DNA from: Bolinopsis microptera
Lineage: Eukaryota > Ctenophora > Tentaculata > Lobata > Bolinopsidae
Direction: 5' to 3'
NCBI RefSeq assembly: GCF_026151205.1
Contig: NC_087076.1
Span: 2,999,902-3,063,901 of the forward strand
Length of the DNA stretch: 64,000 bases
The translations under genes were made by a program, and so were the position numbers. Below are positions 1 to 11,100 of this stretch, in pieces; the first letter of the stretch is position 1; every line of letters begins with the position of its first letter. Below the pieces are notes generated by a model. The model was given only the letters and a program-made list of their open reading frames with translations, had not been told where the DNA came from and did no database searches.

Positions 1-2750
1 TCATGAAATACAAGAAGTTTTTAATCTGTGGTGATCTTAATATTCATTTGGATGAACATAAATCAAGAAACACGGCCAAACTGACTGAAGTATTGGCCAG
101 CTATGGACTGCATCAATACGTGAGAGATCCAACTCACAACAAAGGACATATTCTGGATGTTGTAATCTCCTCCCATCAGATAGTCAATCCAAAGGGCAAA
201 GAGTGTCACAGTAGACTCGCACACCTCGGAAATGTTCCCAAACTGTGACCATTTCCCGGTTACTTTTAGCCTCACAAAAACAGTTGCAAGCAATCTCAAC
301 AAGAACAAAGTTATCACATTCAGAAATGTCAAAGAAATTGACAAAAATTGTTTTGCGGATAATCTTGCTGAGGAATTGGTTACTGTAATGGATCCTGAGG
401 GTCTATCACAAGCTGAAATGCCGTCATTTGAAAGCCGCATCAGCCTATACAACTCTAAGTGCCTAACTGTGCTGAATAACCATGCTCCTCTCCTCACAAA
501 GAAAATCAAAGAACGTAAGTCTGCCCCTTGGTTCGATGGTGAATATAAAGCACTTAGAAGCCAAAGAAGAAAAGCCGAGACAAAGTGGAAAATCTCCGGA
601 TCTTTAACTGACAAGACACACTATGAATCAATCAGAGAGCAGTGCACAGAACTCTCAGACAGGAAGAAACATGAGTTTTTCAAAGTCGAATTCATAAAGC
701 ATTCCTATTCTTCTAAGAGTCTTTTTAGATTTGTGGACACCTTTCTTGATCGGGATAAAAGCATTGTGTTGCCTTCGTCGGAGTCTCTCAAGGACACAGT
801 CGAAAACTTTAACGTATATTTCCAGGAGAAAATAAAGGCAATACGTAATAACTTTGATCATGTGGAATCTGACGATCAAACGCCCTCTTACTGCGGAGAA
901 AAACTAGCTGAGTTCTCTCCAACTACTCTAGAAGAACTAGAGGAGATAATCAAGGCATCTGAGATCAAGTCTTCTTCAATTGACCCTCTACCTGCAAACA
1001 TCTTTAAAGAAAACCTTGAGGTTCTACTACCTGTCTTAGTTGACATAGTAAATGCTTCATTATCTTCTGGCAGTATTGATGGCGCTAAACTAGCTCATAT
1101 CACACCCCTGATCAAGGGCCAGGGATTAGATAGTGATAATCTCAAGAATTACAGACCAATATCTAACCTTAGTTTTGTAGGCAAGTTGATAGAAAGAGTA
1201 GTGCTCAGGCGTCTAAATGAACATCTAGAAAACAACAACCTGAACATCCCACAGCAGTCTGGATACAAATCAAAACACAGCACCGAGACTCTGCTTGTGA
1301 GACTTGTTAACGATCTGCTCATTGCATCTACAGAAAGCAAGGAAACTGTTGTTCTTCTCCTAGATCTCAGCGCAGCTTTTGATACAGTTGACCACTGCAA
1401 ACTACTGAACATCCTCAGAAATGAGTTGGGAATAACAGGGACAGCTTGGAAATGGTTCAGCAGCTTCCTCACAGGTAGATGTCAAACGATTAAAGTTGGA
1501 AATGAGGAATCTTATGAGATAGTGATTAAGTTTGGAGTCCCACAGGGCTCTGTGCTGGGTCCGGTCCTGTTCAACATCTACATTCGCTCTTTGTACTCAG
1601 CAGCACATGATTTGAACTTCTCCATCCAGGGTTACGCCGACGATCATCAGCTGTATAAAAGTTTCAAGCCAAACGAGGAGCCCACCGTCCTTATCAACGA
1701 TGTTCCCAAATGTTTCCAAGAAATTAATGACTGGATGAAAAAACATTATCTACAGCTCAATGCAGGAAAAACTGAGATTCTTGTTTTTGGGACACCGCTT
1801 GTTCTCCAGCAGCTGTCTATAGGGGGCGTGTTTGTTAACTCTGAGACATGTGTCAGGCTGTCACCTGTTGCAAAGAACCTCGGATTTCGTCTCGACTCTC
1901 AACTAAACTTTGGTGAGCAAATCAAGCAACTTAAAACATCGTGTTTTCTGAAACTAAGAGACCTTGCTAAGATGAAAACATTCCTCACAACCAAACAGAT
2001 GGGAACACTGACTCAAGCAATTGTAATCTCATCGCTTGACTACTGCAATGCGCTTTACTATGGTTGTAGTCAAGCCTCAATTACGCAGCTGCAGAACATT
2101 CAGAACCGAGCATGCCGTCTGGTTTTTGGATTAAAGAAGAGAGACTCAGTCGAGGAGAAGCTAAAATCCCTTCATTGGCTCAAGGTGAAGGAAAGGATTG
2201 AGTTTAAGTTATGTTTACTGATTTTCAAAGCAGTCAATGGTGTTGCTCCTGCATATCTGTGTGATCTAGTAACATTTGTTAGTTCGAGTAGCAGAAGAAC
2301 TTCCTCCTTACACCTACCTGTCGGATCTACAAGATCGCACCCAAGAGCATTGCAGACTGTTGCTCCGAAAATCTGGAACCAACTACCAATTGAAATTAAG
2401 ACTTGTTCTGATGTTGATATGTTCAAAACATTATTAAAAACTCACCTGTTTAAGAAAAGTTATGGCTTGAGCGATTAATTGACAATATAACTTTATGTTA
2501 TTTGCTTAAACTGTTTAGGATGCAACCTAATGTCATGATCTTTTTGAACTTATTAGCAATTAGACTGTTAGCTCGCTTCATAAGCATGTCATCTTCGTTC
2601 CAAAACTTTTTATGTCCTATGCATACACTCCTTGATAGTTATCTTGATCTAGTATCTTTGTTTCACACAATAGAGCATAAGTTTTGTGGTTTATCCACTG
2701 GGCTTAGAGTTTGTGTTTAAGCTACCAAATTTTATTATTATTATTTTTAA
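1..2750 (+). mobile_element. CR1/L2-like non-LTR retrotransposon (LINE), 3' portion
   Basis: The element enters from outside the window. Positions 3-248 read as the end of an APE-type endonuclease (ICGDLNIH, then DPTHNKGHILDVVI). The long reverse-transcriptase frame follows at 232-2478 in a different frame. The endonuclease SDH-like motif (NCDHFPVTF) lies in the second frame, so one frameshift falls between about 195 and 235. The 3' UTR runs to a TTATTATTATT tail at about 2730-2748, the microsatellite-like ending typical of CR1/L2 LINEs. Clade assignment rests on the C-terminal blocks (LHWLKVKERIEFKLCLLIFKA and KIWNQLPIEIKT) and is inference. Confidence 0.88.
232..2478 (+). CDS. LINE ORF2 reverse transcriptase region
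   Basis: An uninterrupted 748-residue frame holds all reverse-transcriptase blocks in order: YRPISNLSF (about residue 306), LLLDLSAAFDTVDH (about 378), GVPQGSVLGPVLF (about 430) and the catalytic YADDHQLY. The C-terminal CR1-type domain follows. The first ATG is not the true start, because the frame continues an endonuclease upstream in another frame. A frame this long without a stop suggests a fairly young insertion. It acts by target-primed reverse transcription in trans or cis and has no host role visible here. Confidence 0.9.
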   Translation: MFPNCDHFPVTFSLTKTVASNLNKNKVITFRNVKEIDKNCFADNLAEELVTVMDPEGLSQAEMPSFESRISLYNSKCLTVLNNHAPLLTKKIKERKSAPWFDGEYKALRSQRRKAETKWKISGSLTDKTHYESIREQCTELSDRKKHEFFKVEFIKHSYSSKSLFRFVDTFLDRDKSIVLPSSESLKDTVENFNVYFQEKIKAIRNNFDHVESDDQTPSYCGEKLAEFSPTTLEELEEIIKASEIKSSSIDPLPANIFKENLEVLLPVLVDIVNASLSSGSIDGAKLAHITPLIKGQGLDSDNLKNYRPISNLSFVGKLIERVVLRRLNEHLENNNLNIPQQSGYKSKHSTETLLVRLVNDLLIASTESKETVVLLLDLSAAFDTVDHCKLLNILRNELGITGTAWKWFSSFLTGRCQTIKVGNEESYEIVIKFGVPQGSVLGPVLFNIYIRSLYSAAHDLNFSIQGYADDHQLYKSFKPNEEPTVLINDVPKCFQEINDWMKKHYLQLNAGKTEILVFGTPLVLQQLSIGGVFVNSETCVRLSPVAKNLGFRLDSQLNFGEQIKQLKTSCFLKLRDLAKMKTFLTTKQMGTLTQAIVISSLDYCNALYYGCSQASITQLQNIQNRACRLVFGLKKRDSVEEKLKSLHWLKVKERIEFKLCLLIFKAVNGVAPAYLCDLVTFVSSSSRRTSSLHLPVGSTRSHPRALQTVAPKIWNQLPIEIKTCSDVDMFKTLLKTHLFKKSYGLSD

Positions 2751-3367
2751 TTGACGATATCAATTCTTCACAGCTCGGCGAGGCCCAGTAGCGCATCTCG
2801 CTACAAGAGTCTTACATTTAGGCTGTGATTAACAGGTAAATAGTGGTGTGATAACTTTTGTTTTATTAATTAGGAATAACCTTAACGGGTGATGCTCATA
2901 TAATAATATCTGTTCCATATATTACAGGACCGCGACCGTCAACAAGTCCAACTTGGCGCGCGTCCTGGTAGGTTGTAAACCTACAAGAATAACCTAGGTA
3001 TGATATCTAACGAAGCAATGAACTATACAGAAAAGCAGATTAATTTCATTCATGGTAACTAAATAAACTAAATAAACTGCAAGCTTTAGGATGTCACATC
3101 AGCATTTATCGTGAAAAACCGGTTATCGATGCAAGCGCAGTAAATCCACAGCCAAACGATTATATCCGAAGCACATTCGATTAAATAAAACGAAGTTCTC
3201 ACTGCAATAATATAGTTCCTTATCATTTATTTTATTTATTTCAAAACAAGATAAGCATGTGTCCTCTAGAAAGTTTGACTCTGGAATATTGTATGTAGTA
3301 ATATCATCGGTCATTATTTTCAGATGTAAATGTTGCGTTCGCTAGCATCATTTTGTAGATCATTGGA
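2751..3367. repeat. fold-back repeat fragment and unassigned spacer
   Basis: Positions 2751-2812 (TTGACGATATCAATTC, then CAGCTCGGCG and CAGTAGCGCATCTCGC) match the repeat at 56640-56695 and, inverted, 55403-55455. It is therefore a fragment of the GC-rich fold-back family clustered at 55-57 kb. The rest of the stretch shows no gene or clear repeat. Confidence 0.55.
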
Positions 3368-3550
3368 ACCGGGCGCGTTTTTGTGATTTAACAATCCAAT
3401 AATAAGCAGTTACATTGACACTGCTTGGAGTCTGATAACATGTTTTATCCAACTCGTCAAACTCGTTAGATAAAACATGTTATCAGACTCCAAGCAGTGT
3501 CAATGTAACTGCTTATTATTGGATTGTTAAATCACAAAAACGCGCCCGGT
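3368..3550. mobile_element. fold-back MITE with perfect 82-bp arms
   Basis: The left arm 3368-3449 (ACCGGGCGCGTTTTTGTGAT...) and right arm 3469-3550 are exact reverse complements by eye, around a roughly 19-bp loop. No protein is encoded. Perfect arm identity points to very recent insertion or to gene conversion between the arms. No convincing target-site duplication was seen at the ends. Confidence 0.85.
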
Positions 3551-3599
3551 TGCGCATTTGAGAGGGTTCAAATACGCCAGGCTATGTTTATGAACATAA

Positions 3600-3811
3600 T
3601 TTATTATTTTTTCAATGTTTTTACTGTTAAGTGCATACCCTTAACCTTGTAATTTAGTGTATCAAGTCTTTACAATTTTCTATGGTTTGGAACCTAAATG
3701 TGGATTGCTTTTCAGGTTTTCTTGTGTCCTGACTTGTTTTCGTGGCACACCTGTGCATTTTAAGTTGTTGTGCCACTATAATCTATAAGTTTAAATTATT
3801 ATTATTATTAT
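3600..3811 (+). mobile_element. probable LINE 3' tail
   Basis: A sequence ending in (TTA)n at 3796-3811 after a short non-coding stretch has the look of a CR1/L2 3' UTR with its microsatellite end, 5'-truncated to the tail only. There is no coding sequence to prove it. Confidence 0.4.
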
Positions 3812-4194
3812 ATCGGGTCTCAATAAGAGGTCTCGACTGCCTAGGCATCAAACCTTGGCAATCGGTAATTTTCCTCTGGCCCGGAGTCAGCTGACCCTAG
3901 GGACCAGAGGATAAAGGCGTAGAGACTGTGTGTATCTACAAAAGTGGTTGTTTTTACAAGAGACAGGGCTTGCAACGCAAGGGAAGAAAAACGGGAGAAA
4001 CAAACGCAAAATGGATATTAAATGACTTAGCAACTATTATAATAAAATAAAAGTAAAGTAAAAATTATGACATAACATCATCACTAATGTCTACAAAGTA
4101 TCATCACACTACGTGGAAAAATAACTATTTCTCCATCAAATTTAAAGGTAATAATTTATCAAATATTAATCATGAATAAAAACAACATTACAAA
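3812..4194. repeat. spacer with half of a direct repeat pair
   Basis: Positions 4044-4170 (AGTAAAGTAAAAATTATGAC, then CATCATCACTAATGTCTACA) recur at about 6617-6790 in the same orientation, bracketing element E1 and its flank at 2.5 kb spacing. The two copies differ by scattered changes. No gene is seen. Confidence 0.5.
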
Positions 4195-6121
4195 CAGCAA
4201 TAGCAGCAAATCTGGGGAAACTTGGTGGACATTGACTTTTTTCACACAATTTGAGTATGTTGACTTCAACATTATGTTGCAGCTCATTGTGGTTAATCTC
4301 AATGTTGGAGTGATGTTTTTCTGGCGCACAAAACACTGCAGTACGGTCATGTTGAATAATTGTGGTTAATGGGTCATCTATGTGGCCACTATGGTGGTTA
4401 AAATACCAGTTTTAGGGTTAACCACCATTTTGAGATATGATATTATGAACTGAGTAGTCATTATATTGAGATCATATCATGGTGCAACTATCACAAAAGT
4501 TTTCAAACCTCATTGGGGGCATTTTGTGGTCCTAATGGTGGTTAAATTGAAGATGAACGGTGAGCTATAAATATTGCTCTGATTATAGATGTATATTTTG
4601 GTTGTTCATTTGTGCATGGATGATAATTTTTTATCACAAATGTGCAATTTAATAGTATGGTTGATTTGAGGTGGTTAATATTCGTAAAAAGTGCTAAAAA
4701 GATGGTTAAAATGTCAAAATTTATTGTTAACCACCAATCAAAACATTATTGATGATTTTAGTCAACATTTTATGGTCAACAAAGGACATTTGAAGGGTCT
4801 TGATAAAATTTATCAAGAAATGTTGTCATAAAAGTGGTTAAAAGGGCTATATTACTTGCTAGGCTGTTGAACAAGGCATCTATTAAAGTGAAAATTAACC
4901 ACAATATGAACTTCAGATAATGGTTTGCTATCCAAATGAGTGTATAATTGTTTGCAAATGCATAATTGACCCCAAGTTCATGCATTATGATCAATGTGCA
5001 GCTATGGTGGTTAAAATGTCTCGAAAATACCCTATATTTGCACTAATTAACCATTTTTAGAGCACATATTAGCTTTGTAAAGCTATAGCTGGCCATGCTA
5101 CATTATCTAGATATAACTACCTGCTCATTTATATGACCAGAAACATTGCTGAGTCCTATGTTGCGTCCATCATGGTTAATAAAGGTCTAAAATTGACCAA
5201 AATCAGTGTTTTTGGTCGTTTTAACCACCATACGGCCACACATTTTGTTGCATTATCTTTAAAATCACTTATTATCCTCCAGCTATCTCTCATAATCAAA
5301 TATCAAAACAAAATAAGGCACAAAAAGTTCGGAGGTTGCTGAATAATGGTTAATTTGTGATGGCTTCTGTTGACCGAAAGTCCAAAATAAACATGTTTTA
5401 ACCACATTGAGGCCACATCTAAGGTTTTATGGTATTGGGACCATAGTCAAAAGTTTTGGGCACCTGAATGGTGACCTCTGCTTTTGAAATTATGGTGATA
5501 TTTCAATGCTGTGCCATACCAGGTGGTTAAGTACGCGCTAGCGCGCGCGCACGCGTACAAACATGGTTTTTTTGATATACCACAGTTGGTGGTTAACTGT
5601 TCTACATCAAACCTTCACTAAAAGTATTGGGCACCATAGTGGTGACATAATATATAAAGAATTTAAGCCTAGACTAAATATGTTGGCCTACAGATGGTTA
5701 AGTACGCGCTAGCGCGCGCGCACGCGTACACTATAACATAAACAAATAAACCACTCCACAGACCACATTTATTAATTTTTTTAATTTCCTTCTTCAACTA
5801 TGTGTCAATGAACCATTTTTGTTCAATAATGACCATCAATATTAACTGTAGTACTTATATCTTCACTGTAGTAAGGGTTTGGGTGTTAGAGGTATAAAAA
5901 ATGTCCACTAACAAATCAGTCATTTTTCGACTACTTAACCACCTAACTCAGCACCAAAATGTTCTGAGATTTTTTTCGTTGCACTATCATGAAGCTATGA
6001 CATTTTTGGACCTATGTAAATAATCAGATTACTAAAATTCATAATCTTTGATTTTTAAGGGGGGGTTAAATGCTTCAAATTGGTGTATTTCAAAGTTTCC
6101 CCAGATTTGCTGCTATTGCTG
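4195..6121. mobile_element. E1: 1.93-kb non-coding DNA transposon with many GTGGTTAA motifs
   Basis: Inverted termini of about 29 bp (CAGCAATAGCAGCAAATCTG...) lie at 4195-4223 and 6093-6121, flanked by CAAA on both sides (4191-4194 and 6122-6125), a possible 4-bp target duplication. The interior has no credible ORF. It carries GTGGTTAA, or its complement TTAACCAC, about 20 times in both orientations, for example near 4290, 4393, 4420, 4537, 4672, 4730, 5007, 5219, 5523, 5590 and 5934. A 35-bp unit with an alternating GCGC core occurs twice, at 5524-5558 and 5696-5730. It looks non-autonomous. The superfamily is not decided. Confidence 0.75.
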
Positions 6122-6125
6122 CAAA

Positions 6126-7212
6126 ATTTAATTTATTCATACTTCCCAGTGGAGTAAAGATTTATAAAACGTTTCTTTGCTACATAAGGATGGAACCATG
6201 TAGATAATCATTGTGTTTTTCCTTATTACTGATATAACTGGTACCTTCAATTCTTGTTAAAACTTCTTTCGAAACATTCCAAAAATGAAAGTCATTTACA
6301 ATACATTTAGAAATCATATTCTTTTTAAAACTATAATAGCCTGGGGTCCCCAGGTAATTATAAAACTGTAAAACCAAAGTCATGTGATAATCTTTGGCTG
6401 GGCGACCGAAAATAAAAAATAAGGATTAAGAGGGTTGGTTCCCAGTGTCACCTAGTTTAGAAAGATAGCTAAGGGTCTGTCGGAAAATCGTGATTTAGTG
6501 TTAAATGAGGATGGCCCTGCCAAAAGACCAAAAATCTTCTTGGAATACCTCTTCAATATATTTACATTGTAGTGTACTGTTATGTGTTAACATATAATAT
6601 TACTACAAATCAACTGAGTTTAAAGTAAAGTAAAGTAAAGTGAAGTAAAGTAAAATTTATGACATCACATCATCACACATGTCTACAAACTATCATCGCA
6701 CTGCACTATGTAACAAAATATGTAATAAATATTTCCCCACCAACATTAATTATTTATCAAATACAACAAATTTATCAAAACATTATCCTACTTTAAAAAC
6801 ATAATCAAACTTCCCTGATTTACAGCGGGGTTTGGGGGAAAGGAAGCATCTGCGGTAAATTGGGGTCAAGCATCATATATATGTTATGTTGATCATTCTC
6901 AACCATGAAATGTGGAAACTCCCACAATGAAAGACCGAAATAAAGAAGCAATTGGCAGAATCAAAAAAATAAACTTGAATTTGTAGATATAATTTATAAA
7001 GCATATGTTATTGCTCACTTAAAGGGGCCTGTAAATAATTAGTTAAATTATTAGCTATTTTAGATTTAATAATAATAATCTACCAGTCACTGTTGGTGAA
7101 GGGATCATCAACTGTCTACCATATAGCATATCAGTGGATACTGGATATACCAAATTGTTTTATAGTAATTAATCTTTTACGAATAAAACATTAATATTCT
7201 CTATTTTTTAGC
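6126..7212. other. spacer upstream of NDUFS4
   Basis: It contains the second copy of the direct repeat seen at 4044-4170 (about 6617-6790), preceded by an (AGTAA)n microsatellite at 6622-6655. A palindrome around CCTGGGGTCCCCAGG lies at 6341-6355 and is shared with the 55-57 kb fold-back cluster. Just before the NDUFS4 ATG, a T-run ends in AG at 7210-7211, a possible 3' splice site of a 5' UTR intron or a trans-splice site (inference). Confidence 0.5.
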
Positions 7213-7701
7213 ATGTTAACAAGAATTATAAAAGCACGTCCAATTTTCCAATTGGCTAGGACACTCAACACACGCTCCGATGTTGTTTCGTATGGAACAG
7301 AAGAGAAAACAGAAGTGGAGGTTAGCAATATTGCAGATTCCAAAGATGTCAACAGACTGACTCAAATCTCAGGGTTTAGTCAGGTTGAGCAGACTCGCAA
7401 AGTGAAGATCTTCATCCCTGCAAAGAACGTGATGCAGAGTGGCACTCATGGTCAAGATAAATGGAGACTTAAATGGGATACCCAGGAGAGATATGAAAAT
7501 CCACTGATGGGATGGGCCTCTTCATGTGATCCGCTTTCAAACCTACATCTTAGCTTCCCTACTCCTGAGGCTGCGATCGCATATTGTGCAAAATATGGTT
7601 TTGAGTATGAGGTTGTTCAACCTAAGAAAGTATCCAAGAAAACGAAATCCTATGGATCAAACTTTGCTTGGAGTTCCCACACTCGTGTTGTGACTAAATA
7701 A
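7213..7701 (+). CDS. NDUFS4: NADH dehydrogenase iron-sulfur protein 4, complex I 18 kDa subunit
   Basis: This single-exon 162-residue protein covers the whole family length. The N-terminal 20 or so residues (MLTRIIKARPIFQLARTL) are basic and fit a mitochondrial targeting peptide. The conserved core begins at TRKVKIFIPAKNVMQSG (about residue 61) and continues with WDTQERYENPLMGWAS, DPLSNLHLSF and the C-terminal KTKSYGSNFAWSSHTRV block. NDUFS4 is an accessory subunit needed for assembly and stability of the peripheral arm of complex I. The chosen ATG sits two bases after a T-rich AG, so the leader may be spliced on. SMPD1 follows on the same strand after about 415 bp. Confidence 0.95.
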   Translation: MLTRIIKARPIFQLARTLNTRSDVVSYGTEEKTEVEVSNIADSKDVNRLTQISGFSQVEQTRKVKIFIPAKNVMQSGTHGQDKWRLKWDTQERYENPLMGWASSCDPLSNLHLSFPTPEAAIAYCAKYGFEYEVVQPKKVSKKTKSYGSNFAWSSHTRVVTK

Positions 7702-8115
7702 CACTTCTAGGACTATAAAGATATATTATGTACATAGAAACACCTGAGACTGAAGTTTGGGAAATTTAATACCTTGTAAAACCATGCCATTTGGCTGGCA
7801 GCTGGTTACATTGTTATCAGCTTATATTATTTATTGTTATCATCTCCTTATCTAAATGAAAACCTTTGATGTCATCGGTAATTGAAATCACATTTTTGTA
7901 CCCAGTATCTGTTGCTTTGAAAACCGACTGCTTATATTTCTTTGTGGTCTCATTTTGAACTGTTATTGCATCTTAAAATGTAATTTTCAATTTTTATGAA
8001 ATTTTCTGTGATTTTTGATTAAAAGTACCGAAATCAAGCGTTTATCAAGATGAATGTGTTTGTATTATTTATAATCTACAGGAAGGGTTACTAAAGATGA
8101 TCCTATAAGAAGGAA
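7702..8115 (+). other. NDUFS4-SMPD1 intergenic region
   Basis: About 410 bp of AT-rich DNA. It must hold the NDUFS4 3' UTR and the SMPD1 promoter. No canonical AATAAA was found; GATTAAAAG at about 8016 is the nearest candidate. Confidence 0.4.
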
Positions 8116-11100
8116 ATGTTGTTAGCTGTCTTATGTTTATGTTTCTTCTCGTCTACAGCTTGCTATCACCTTACTCCTGAGTCTGAAGAACACTCTACTA
8201 CTCTTGATTATCTGCGAACAACTAATAAAACTGTAAATGCTCTGCTAGAGGGGAAACTGTAAGATATGACGTTTTTGTTTACTTAAAGTACGCTAAGTTA
8301 TTATAAATTCATATCATCCTGAATGAGAGGATTCAAATGTTTGTGTGAAATATAATTTAGTATAACTATAATTTTGTAATAACATTTGGGTAATTCTCCA
8401 AATGTCTTCTTTAATCATCTTAAAACATTTTTCAGAGAAGTAAAATGTGTTGCTTGTGAGGTGTTTGTCGAGACACTACAAATTCTCGTTCAATTAAATG
8501 CTTCGAGTAGTGAAATAGTTAGTCTGATCACAAAAGCTTGCATCATTCTTAAAATCGAGGATGAAAGGGTCAGTCTTTTAACTGAATTGTAATGTAGCTT
8601 AACTTATCAATATTTCTGTTCCTACAAAAAAACAAAAATAAAGCGCATTTTCCCCCTTACTTTCTCCCCACATCAATCAATATCGTGCCAACAGGTTTTA
8701 TAGAAATTTAAGTGAATGAAAGGGTGAGAGAGCATGATAATGTGTATAGTGCAAATTGTTTAATTTTCTGGTTTAATTTTATTTCTAATAAGAAATTGTA
8801 ACATTCTCACAACATTACCATTTACCAGGTCTGTTCATATATCACTGAAGAATTCCGAGATGAGTTTGTAACAGTATTGTTCCGTTTGATCCTCCACCCA
8901 ACGTGGCTGTGTTACGCTGCTATTGGCCCCTCTTGTGGCGAACCACCGGATATTTTCACATTTTGGAACGTAACAATCCCCGGCAACAAACCAACTGGAG
9001 AACCACTTGTCAGACCCAAAGATGGGCTCCCCACTCTGAAAGTGGTACAGTTATCAGATGTCCACATTGATTTACAGTACACACCTGGGAGTGTTAAGAA
9101 ATGTGGAGAGCCGCTTTGCTGCAGGGATGGTAAGTGACAAATTATACCATCGCTGCTTTTTGGGAAATAATTGTCCGTGATCTAGGTGGTTTATCAATCA
9201 ATTTTCTTCTTCATAAATCAATTACTCATTAATTAATTATTGGCTTCCAATTAGCTCTTGGAAACTGGTGACTTTTCATTAAACAGTATATTAATAATTT
9301 TAGGTAAAGGGCTGAAAGACGATGAAGCTGGGTTTTGGGGATCTATGAATGCTCCCTGTGATATTCCTCTGAGGACATACAAAAACGCCCTCGAATTCAT
9401 AAGTCAGCAGATTAAACCTGAGGTGATATTCTGGACTGGAGACATCCCAGCGCACGATGTGTGGAAACAGTCTCGCGCGGACCAGCTCCAACACATTCAG
9501 GTCACAGCTGATTTGATGAGCCAGTACTTCCCTGACACCAGGGTATACCCTTCTCTGGGTAACCACGAGAGCTCACCTGTCGACAGGTTTTTATATAAGT
9601 CACAATATTGAAATAGTGGATTATATATGGACACGTTCATTTGAGTTTGAGGATATTGGTAAACAAAAATAATAGCGTTTTCGACGATAGTGGCTTAATT
9701 TTGACATCTATTAACCTAGCACGTTCAGAAGTTCTGAACATTAGCCACGTAATCCATACTCCCATATGCACTGCTCAGAAAGAAAATCTGTTGTTGTTAG
9801 GCACTATAATGGTTCAAATGTCACATTTTGTGTGACTTAGTTAACTGCAGTTGTCTAATTATCATTTCTTAGTCTGAAATATAGTAGATTAGGTCAATCT
9901 AACAATTATGATACAACATTGGTTAAAGGGCACGGATCGAACGGTTACAAGGCAATATTTGGGTAACTTTGTCACACTCAGAATACCATACCTCTATTCT
10001 ACTGTGAGGTGTCCTCAAAAACCTTTTAACTCATTATTTGATGGTTGATCTACCAATCATAGTCCTAAAATATGTTGTTTCGAATAGTTAGCTAATACAG
10101 GCACTTGGTTATTGGGAAATGAGGTTAATTCTGTCACAATATATGGAATTTTAAATTTTGGGCGAATTATTTATATCTGATTTTGGTTTGAAAGGCGGGA
10201 AAACTTTACATGATGACAATGTAGTTGATGCAAGTTAAGATCATGATCAGTTGATGTTTACATTGTCACAAAAAATGATACGAAATCGTAAATAGGTTAA
10301 AAACAATGATAATAGAATAAAATAGTCTCTTATAATAACTCTTATAATGACTGATGTGACAAAGTGAACATGTCTTGCCCCTATTTGGAAGATCTATATT
10401 CTATATCTTTATTAGAATATTGTCCAGAATATCAGAGCTTAAGTTTAACAATTTTAGGTTAAATTTGTCAAAGTCACTAAAAATGTGACAAAATTAACTT
10501 TTCCTGCCCCAACAATTTTAAGATAGTGTGTAAAAATTAGCATAGGCTGCTTTATTACCTATATAAATCAATCCAAACTACGAAAAAGATCTGTTAATCT
10601 GATGACGATTACCTAACTCTAATAATAACTGATGTGACAAAGTAAACATGTCTAGCCTCAATTTTGAAGATCTATAACTCTATTAGAATTCAACATTCTT
10701 TCAGAAAGAATTTAAAAAAAATGGACTATGGATGTGCTGCGAGTGTGCCAGTTCTGCAGAAGAACGGTACTGCCCATTTCCATCTGATGAGGAATCTATT
10801 GATTCTGATAGATTCTATGATAATAGAAACCAGGAGGATGCCTTAATTGCATCATATGCCCATGTACTTGAAAGTTGCCGTCGCTACTCTAAACTCGAGT
10901 TCTTAAATGCAATCAAGCAGCTCAATTCCTCAAAAAAATCTATGTTATCAACTTTATTCTACAATATAGATGGAAACGCATCTAACTTTGATAGCTTCCT
11001 AATTGAACTCAAAAGTATAGGGCACTCGTTTGATATGATTGGTCTTGCTGAAACCAATACTGATCCTGCACAGCAGGGTCTGTACCAAATTCCAGCATAC

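Noticed and set aside
8386-8592. Separate small gene at 8386
   Set aside because: It is the saposin-B exon of SMPD1 read through its introns; the acceptor at 8436 and donor at 8569 fix the real exon.
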